A stretch of 54,976 nucleotides of DNA, from the NCBI RefSeq assembly GCF_000337595.1, contig NZ_AOIL01000013.1, forward strand, positions 88,624 to 143,599, read 5' to 3'. A model generated the notes under the pieces. The model did no database searches. It was not told where the DNA came from and saw only the letters and a list, made by a program, of their open reading frames with translations. The stretch is from Natrialba taiwanensis DSM 12281 (lineage in GTDB: Archaea; Halobacteriota; Halobacteria; Halobacteriales; Natrialbaceae). The number at the start of each line of letters is the position of its first letter. The first letter of the stretch is position 1. A program made the translations under genes and the position numbers. Shown here piece after piece: positions 50,144 through 54,976 of the stretch.

Positions 50144-51268
50144 ATGAAACGCCGACCGTTCGTTACGGCACTCGGTGGGGGACTCACGGCCGGACTCGCG
50201 GGCTGTCTCACGCGAGACGACAACGAGGAGGCAAACGGGGACGCAACGACCGACCCCGAACCCGACAACCCGGATCTCGAGGGCACACTCGAGGTCGTCA
50301 CCTACGAGTCGATGCTCGACGGCGAAACCCCCGCGGGACCGTGGCTCAAAGACGAGTTCGAAGCGACCTATCCCGACGCCGAACTCGAATGGACGCTCCT
50401 GCCGGACCAGGGGATCAATCACTACATTTCTCGGGCGTCCCAGGGTGGGGCGATCGATCCCGACGTGTATCTCGGTCTGAACATCGATGACCTGGTGACC
50501 GTCGACGACAACTTAGACGACGGCGGCCTCTTTCGCGAACTCAATCTCGACCGGATCGAGCGGTCGGATCGCATCCGCGACGGACTCGACATGGGCGATC
50601 CGCACGGCCGCGTCCTCGCGTACGACACCGGCTACATCAGTCTCGTCTACGACGAAACCGTCGTCGACGAACCGGAGACGTTCGAGGACCTCCTCGACCC
50701 GGCCTACGAGGATGCGCTGATCGCCCAGAACGCCCAGACCTCCGACCCCGGCCAGGCGTTTCTGCTGTGGACGATCGACGCCTTCGGCGAGGACGGCTAC
50801 CTCGAGTACTGGGCGGACCTCACGGACAACGGCGTTCGCGTGCTCGACGACTGGACTGAGTCCTACTACGGAGCGTACATGAACGAGGAGCGTCCGATGA
50901 TCGTCTCGTACTCGACCGATCAGGTGTTCGCCTCGGCGGAGGGGAACGACCTCAGTCGACACCAGACCGCCTTCCCGAACGACCAGGGGTACGCGAATCC
51001 CGAAGGGATGGCGATATTCGAGGGTGCGGACGAAGTCGATCTCGCCTACGAGTTCGTCGACTTCGCGCTCTCGAATGCGGCCCAGGCGGAAATTGCCGAG
51101 CGAAACGTCCAGTTCCCCGCGGTCGCGGACGATCACGTCGATTTGGACGACGAGTTCGATCAGTACGCCCACGAACCGCCGGAGGCGGTGACGATCGGCT
51201 ACGAGGACCTTCGTGGCAACCTCGACGGGTGGGTCGACGACTGGGCGCGCGACTTCGCGAGTCAGTAG
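50144..51268 (+). CDS. Thiamine-type ABC transporter substrate-binding lipoprotein
   Basis: 374 residues from ATG 50144. Tat-like MKRRPFVTALGGGLTAGLAGC with lipobox cysteine C21, then an acidic spacer. The mature part is a periplasmic-binding-protein fold of the TbpA/ThiB family: LEVVTYESMLDGETPAGPWLKDEFEATYPDAELEW, RVLAYDTGYISLVYDE, DPGQAFLLWTIDAFGEDGYLEYWADL and PMIVSYSTDQVFAS. Likely captures thiamine or a thiamine precursor outside the cell. A TATA box 27 nt upstream supports the start. Followed directly by the permease. Confidence 0.87.
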   Translation: MKRRPFVTALGGGLTAGLAGCLTRDDNEEANGDATTDPEPDNPDLEGTLEVVTYESMLDGETPAGPWLKDEFEATYPDAELEWTLLPDQGINHYISRASQGGAIDPDVYLGLNIDDLVTVDDNLDDGGLFRELNLDRIERSDRIRDGLDMGDPHGRVLAYDTGYISLVYDETVVDEPETFEDLLDPAYEDALIAQNAQTSDPGQAFLLWTIDAFGEDGYLEYWADLTDNGVRVLDDWTESYYGAYMNEERPMIVSYSTDQVFASAEGNDLSRHQTAFPNDQGYANPEGMAIFEGADEVDLAYEFVDFALSNAAQAEIAERNVQFPAVADDHVDLDDEFDQYAHEPPEAVTIGYEDLRGNLDGWVDDWARDFASQ

Positions 51269-53320
51269 GTGGTTCGCGTGGGGTTTCGGGAACTGTTGGA
51301 CCGATCGTCACGGGAGTCGGTGAACTCGGCGGAGTCGGCGAAGTCAACGGAGTCCGCGGAGTCCGCGGCATCAGCGAGTTCAGCCGACCGGTCGACCGAC
51401 GGTCACCTCACGACGAGGGGGCCACCCGGCACCGACTCCATCAGGTCCCGGTTTCGTACCTGGCTCGAACGGCACGCGCTCGCGCTGACTGCGCTCTGTA
51501 CGGCAGCGGTTCTCGTCGTGATGCTGTACGTGCCGACGGGGATCGTCTTCGTGAACGCCGTCCTCGAGAACGGACGGCCGACGCTTGCCCACATCGCCGG
51601 GGTTCTCACGGACCCGTTCTACGTCGGCGTGCTGGCCGACGTATTCGCGGACCCGCTTGCGATCGGAGCGCACCTGCGGTCGCTTGCGGGCTGGGTCGCC
51701 GCGATTTCGGTGTCGCTGACGGTCGCGTTCAGCGTTCCGATTCCAGTTGTAGACGGTACGGTCCCGATCCCCTGGTTCGCACTTTCGGTCCCGCCCGTGC
51801 GGCAGGGACTGTTCGGATTCACGGCCGTCCAGGCGGCGCTTTCGACGGTCGCGAGCGTCGCGATTGGCCTTCCCGCGGCGTACATCCTTGCGAACTACGA
51901 GTTCTACGGGCGGCGGACGCTGCGCTCGCTGACGATTCTGCCGTTCGTCCTGCCGGGAATCATGGTCGCGGTCGGCTTCTACGCGATGTTCGGCCGGACG
52001 GGCACGCTGAACTCGGTGCTCGGCGCGGTGGGAATCGGTCCGTTCGCGTTCATCGAAACCAGTCCGCTCGCGGTCGTGATCCTGGCACACGCGTTCTACA
52101 ACGCGCCGCTGGTCGCGCGGGTTACTGTCGCCGCCTGGGAGTCCGTCGACGTTCGGGCCGTCGAAACCGCCCGCAGTCTCGGGGCGAGCAAGCGCTGTGC
52201 GTTCCGTGACATCGTCGTCCCGCAGCTCGCGCCGGCCGTCCTCACGGGCGCGCTCCTGACGTTCATCTTCACGTTCATGACATTCCCGATCGTGCTCGCA
52301 CTCGGCGGGTTGCAACTGGCGACCGTCGAGGTCTGGATCTACGACCGGATTCAGAACCTCGATTACGCCGACGCCGCAACGCTTGCCGTCCTGGAGACGC
52401 TGCTCTCGCTCGGCCTGACCTACGCGTATTTGCGGTACGAGTCGGCCCGGTCGGGACTCTCGCAGGCGGCGTCCGCACCGCCGACCGAGCCCTTATTCCC
52501 CGATCTGCAAACGGCGCTGTCGCCGCGCCGGCTCGCGATCGCCGGCTACGGCCTCCTCGCACTCGTCCTCTTCGTCGGCCCGATCGCGAGTCTGGTCGTC
52601 GGGAGCGTGACCGACGGCGGCGGGTTCACCCTTCGCAACTACACGTTCCTGCTGGAGCGCCAACTCGGCGGCGAGCAGTACCAGGCGTTACCCTGGCCCG
52701 CGATCCGGAACTCGCTTTTGTTCGGTCTCGCGACGCTCGTCGTCGCGGTGCCGATGGGCGTCGTGATCTCGGTGCTGACCGTCCGCGCGGGCCGTAGCGG
52801 CACGCTCGTGGACACGCTCGCGATGCTTCCCCTCGCCGTCAGCGGCGTGGTGTTCGGCATCGGCCTCCTGCAGGGGCTCGTCTTCGGCCTCCCGCTGCCC
52901 GGCGGCTGGCGACTCCAGGTGACGGGACCGATCGCGATCGTCGTCGCCCACGCCGTTGCGGCCTACCCGTTCGTCACCCGAAACGTCTCGCCGTTGCTCG
53001 CGAACCTGAACTCGGCGATGGTCGAATCCGCGCGCGCACTCGGCGCATCGCGATTCCGGGCGCTCCTCGATATCGAACTCCCGCTCGTCGCGAGCGGCAT
53101 CGTCGCGGGCGCGGCGTTCGCCTTCGCCATCTCGATCGGCGAGTTCTCTTCGACGGTGATTTTGGCGGCCGGCAACGGCAGTTACACCATGCCCGTCGCC
53201 GTCGAACGCTATCTCGGCCGGCGCTCCGGTCCGGCGATCGCGATGGGGACGCTCCTGTTAGCCGTGACGGCGGCGAGTTTCGTCGTCATCGACCGCGTCG
53301 GCGGGAGGTACGAACTGTGA
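51269..53320 (+). CDS. thiP: Thiamine-type ABC transporter permease (double permease ThiP-like)
   Basis: 683 residues, GTG start directly after the tbpA stop (a second in-frame GTG at 51278 is possible). The first 65 residues are Ser/Ala/Glu-rich and repetitive (SAESAKSTESAESAASASSA), then about 12 hydrophobic helices in two homologous halves. The EAA loops that contact the ATPase are recognisable: ETARSLGASKRCAFRDIVVPQLAPA (first half) and ESARALGASRFRALLDIELPLVASG (second half). Duplicated permeases of this size belong to the thiamine/iron family. Overlaps the ATPase gene by 4 bp. Confidence 0.9.
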   Translation: MVRVGFRELLDRSSRESVNSAESAKSTESAESAASASSADRSTDGHLTTRGPPGTDSIRSRFRTWLERHALALTALCTAAVLVVMLYVPTGIVFVNAVLENGRPTLAHIAGVLTDPFYVGVLADVFADPLAIGAHLRSLAGWVAAISVSLTVAFSVPIPVVDGTVPIPWFALSVPPVRQGLFGFTAVQAALSTVASVAIGLPAAYILANYEFYGRRTLRSLTILPFVLPGIMVAVGFYAMFGRTGTLNSVLGAVGIGPFAFIETSPLAVVILAHAFYNAPLVARVTVAAWESVDVRAVETARSLGASKRCAFRDIVVPQLAPAVLTGALLTFIFTFMTFPIVLALGGLQLATVEVWIYDRIQNLDYADAATLAVLETLLSLGLTYAYLRYESARSGLSQAASAPPTEPLFPDLQTALSPRRLAIAGYGLLALVLFVGPIASLVVGSVTDGGGFTLRNYTFLLERQLGGEQYQALPWPAIRNSLLFGLATLVVAVPMGVVISVLTVRAGRSGTLVDTLAMLPLAVSGVVFGIGLLQGLVFGLPLPGGWRLQVTGPIAIVVAHAVAAYPFVTRNVSPLLANLNSAMVESARALGASRFRALLDIELPLVASGIVAGAAFAFAISIGEFSSTVILAAGNGSYTMPVAVERYLGRRSGPAIAMGTLLLAVTAASFVVIDRVGGRYEL

Positions 53321-54447
53321 CGACGCTTCGGCTGTCCGGCATCTCGAAGCGATACGGCGGGAGTGGGGGGAGCACCGACACCGCTGCCGATGCGGGGGCG
53401 GGGGCGGAGGCGGGGACCGTTGCACTGCAGGACGTCGACCTGACCGTGAACGACGGCAAGTTCTTCACGCTCGTCGGGCCGTCGGGCTGTGGCAAAACGA
53501 CGACACTGCGGACCATCGCGGGCTTCGAGGAGCCCACGGCCGGCAGCGTCACCTTCGACGGGGAGTCGATGGCCGGCGTGCCGCCGGAGCGGCGAAACGT
53601 CGGCGTCGTCTTCCAGAGTTACGCCCTCTTTCCGCACATGACCGTCGCCGAAAACGTCGGCTACGGGCTGCGATTCCGAACTCCGCCGGCGGGGACGACG
53701 GTCGACGAACGCGTTACCGAACTGCTCGAACTCGTCGATCTCGCGGGGTACGGCGACCGCTCCCCCGACCAACTCTCGGGCGGTCAGCGCCAGCGGGTCG
53801 CACTCGCTCGCGCACTCGCGCCCGCACCCGACCTGCTCCTGCTCGACGAACCCATGAGCGCGCTCGACGCCAGACTTCGGGAGACCTTGCGCCGACAACT
53901 CGCCCGGATTCAGACCGAACTCGACATTACGACGATCTACGTCACCCACGACCAGGCCGAAGCGCTCGCGATTTCGGATCGACTCGCAGTCATGCGAAAC
54001 GGCCACGTCGAGCAGATCGGGCGGCCACAGCGTCTCTATCGCGAACCCGCAACCCGGTTCGTCGCCGAGTTCGTCGGCGATAACAACGTCTTCGACGGCG
54101 CGGTCGTCGACCGCACCGGAACCGGAGACGAAGGGGAAGGGCGAGCATCGGTCGCCGTTACCGACGGAACACGCGGGACGGCCGCCACGTTTGAACTCGC
54201 GGACGTTCCCGCGAACGCGACGCGACTGGGGTTCTGCGTTCGGCCGGGCGCACTATCCCAGACTGCCTCGCAGAACCGCTTTCAAGTATCCGTAGAGACG
54301 ACCGAGTTCCTCGGCGAGAGCGTGCGCGTCCACGGACGGTGGAACGAGACACCGATCGTCTTACGGCTTCCAGCGGTTCCCGAAACCGGCACCGACATCA
54401 CGGTCGGGTTCGATCCCGGTGATGCGCACCTTTTCGAGGGCGACTGA
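53317..54447 (+). CDS. thiQ: ABC transporter ATP-binding protein (thiamine/Fe type)
   Basis: 376 residues, GTG start. Walker A GPSGCGKT (54-61), Q-loop FQSYALFPHMT (99-109), signature LSGGQRQR (153-160), Walker B LLLLDEP (173-179), H-loop YVTHDQAEA (about 207-215). A Gly/Ala-rich insert (GGSGGSTDTAADAGAGAEAG, 14-33) splits the first beta strand region. After about 240 comes a C-terminal TOBE-like domain (VDRTGTGDEGEGRASVAVTDG...). Energises the upstream permease. Confidence 0.92.
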   Translation: MTTLRLSGISKRYGGSGGSTDTAADAGAGAEAGTVALQDVDLTVNDGKFFTLVGPSGCGKTTTLRTIAGFEEPTAGSVTFDGESMAGVPPERRNVGVVFQSYALFPHMTVAENVGYGLRFRTPPAGTTVDERVTELLELVDLAGYGDRSPDQLSGGQRQRVALARALAPAPDLLLLDEPMSALDARLRETLRRQLARIQTELDITTIYVTHDQAEALAISDRLAVMRNGHVEQIGRPQRLYREPATRFVAEFVGDNNVFDGAVVDRTGTGDEGEGRASVAVTDGTRGTAATFELADVPANATRLGFCVRPGALSQTASQNRFQVSVETTEFLGESVRVHGRWNETPIVLRLPAVPETGTDITVGFDPGDAHLFEGD

Positions 54448-54471
54448 GGACGAGTTCGGCTGCCACCGCAC

Positions 54472-54976
54472 TCACACCTGTCGTGCCATCCGCCCCGCGA
54501 GTTCGACGTGTTCGAACGGATCGGTCGTCACGCTCGGCCCATGGCCGGCGTGTAACGCTTCGAACTCCCCGTCGATCCACTCGCGCACGCGATCAATGCT
54601 TTCGATCAGCGCCTCGCGATCCCCTTCCTCGAGATCCGTCCGTCCGAAACCCCCGTTCTGGAAGATCAGATCGCCCGCAAAGAGGATGCCCGGGTCTGCA
54701 GCGTAGAAACAGAGGTGGTCATCCTTGTGGCCGGGCGTATGAAGCGCGGTGAACTCGTGGTCGCCGAGTTCGACGGTTCCTTCGTCCGCGATGGCGTGGT
54801 CCACACCGTCGATGGTCGTATCGTACCCCCAGGTATCGACATCGAAGGTGCTCGTAACGGTGTCGAGATTCCCGACGTGGTCGGGGTGAGTATGCGTGAG
54901 GACGACCGCATCGAGTCCGTCGACTCGGGAGCGGACCATCTCCACGACATCGAAGTTCGCTCCGGCATCGATCAGT
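54472..54976 (-). CDS. MBL-fold metallo-hydrolase (5' end outside the window)
   Basis: C-terminal 167 residues; the frame is open to the window edge, and residues before the apparent GTG at 54945 (LIDAGANFDVVEMVRSR) are family-like, so the start lies beyond 54976. Metal motif LTHTHPDHVGN, then TPGHKDDHLCFY, ILFAGDLIFQNGGFGRTDLEEGD and a final ALHAGHGPSVTTDPFEHVELA. This is the glyoxalase-II-like branch of the superfamily. Substrate not known. Confidence 0.88.
   Translation of the reverse strand, partial: LIDAGANFDVVEMVRSRVDGLDAVVLTHTHPDHVGNLDTVTSTFDVDTWGYDTTIDGVDHAIADEGTVELGDHEFTALHTPGHKDDHLCFYAADPGILFAGDLIFQNGGFGRTDLEEGDREALIESIDRVREWIDGEFEALHAGHGPSVTTDPFEHVELAGRMARQV

Overview
The window is ordinary chromosomal DNA of a haloarchaeon. 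The evidence is high GC, strongly acidic proteins, archaeal ribosomal proteins and RNA polymerase subunits, mevalonate-pathway genes of the archaeal type, PriS/GINS, and many genes whose start codon lies 26-32 nt behind a TATA-like box (leaderless mRNAs). The gene content fits the Natrialbales, but that placement is an inference. The first 18 bases are not biological: they match the Tn5/Nextera mosaic-end adapter, so the window begins at a contig end.

Layout. 19-5.5 kb: 3' end of HMG-CoA synthase, a TauE/SafE-like membrane protein with a CcoI-type copper ATPase, and an AI-2E family permease. 5.7-9.2 kb: glycine decarboxylase subunits gcvPA-gcvPB and a GNAT enzyme. 9.4-12.2 kb: a single-polypeptide NAD kinase/inositol-monophosphatase-like fusion, a zinc ribbon and a cobalamin adenosyltransferase. 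12.3-14.2 kb: tRNA-Val(CAC) followed by degenerate copies of its 3' end and two covarying hairpins, then an ArsR/AHSA1 pair and a mini-protein. 14.2-22.4 kb: GINS-PriS, GNAT, archease-RtcB, a soluble PAS transducer and MoaA. 22.5-26.4 kb: a three-gene membrane operon (DUF4129, a DUF7269-like/DUF58 fusion, DUF7519-like).

26.6-33.0 kb is the conserved translation/transcription block: tRNA-Ser, S13, S4, S11, Rpo3, tRNA-Leu, L18e, L13, S9, Rpo10, Rpo6, enolase, S2. 33.1-34.6 kb holds a mini membrane protein, a DUF354 remnant, an AT-rich 9-bp repeat and a ThiR-like regulator. 34.7-41.0 kb: mevalonate kinase, isopentenyl phosphate kinase, a structured leader, RNase J, prenyl diphosphate synthase and GluRS. 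41.1-45.6 kb: a cupredoxin lipoprotein, DUF456 protein, SDR and TmcA. 45.7-47.3 kb: a highly structured leader followed by L7Ae, S28e, L24e and Ndk. 47.6-50.1 kb: a winged-helix protein, superoxide dismutase, and a DUF5827/P-loop ATPase pair. 50.1-54.4 kb: a thiamine-type ABC transporter (binding protein, double permease, ATPase). The window ends inside an MBL-fold hydrolase.

Genes that plausibly act together are HMGS, mevalonate kinase, IPK and prenyl synthase (isoprenoid lipids); archease and RtcB (tRNA ligation); GINS and PriS (replication); the ThiR-like regulator and the thiamine ABC transporter; and the SafE-like protein with the CcoI-type ATPase (copper delivery to an oxidase). I see no CRISPR array, transposase, restriction system or recognisable defence island. 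The least explained parts are non-coding: the leader of rpl7ae with a kink-turn-like internal loop, the three-way-junction leader of RNase J, and the tRNA-Val-derived repeats with covarying hairpins.
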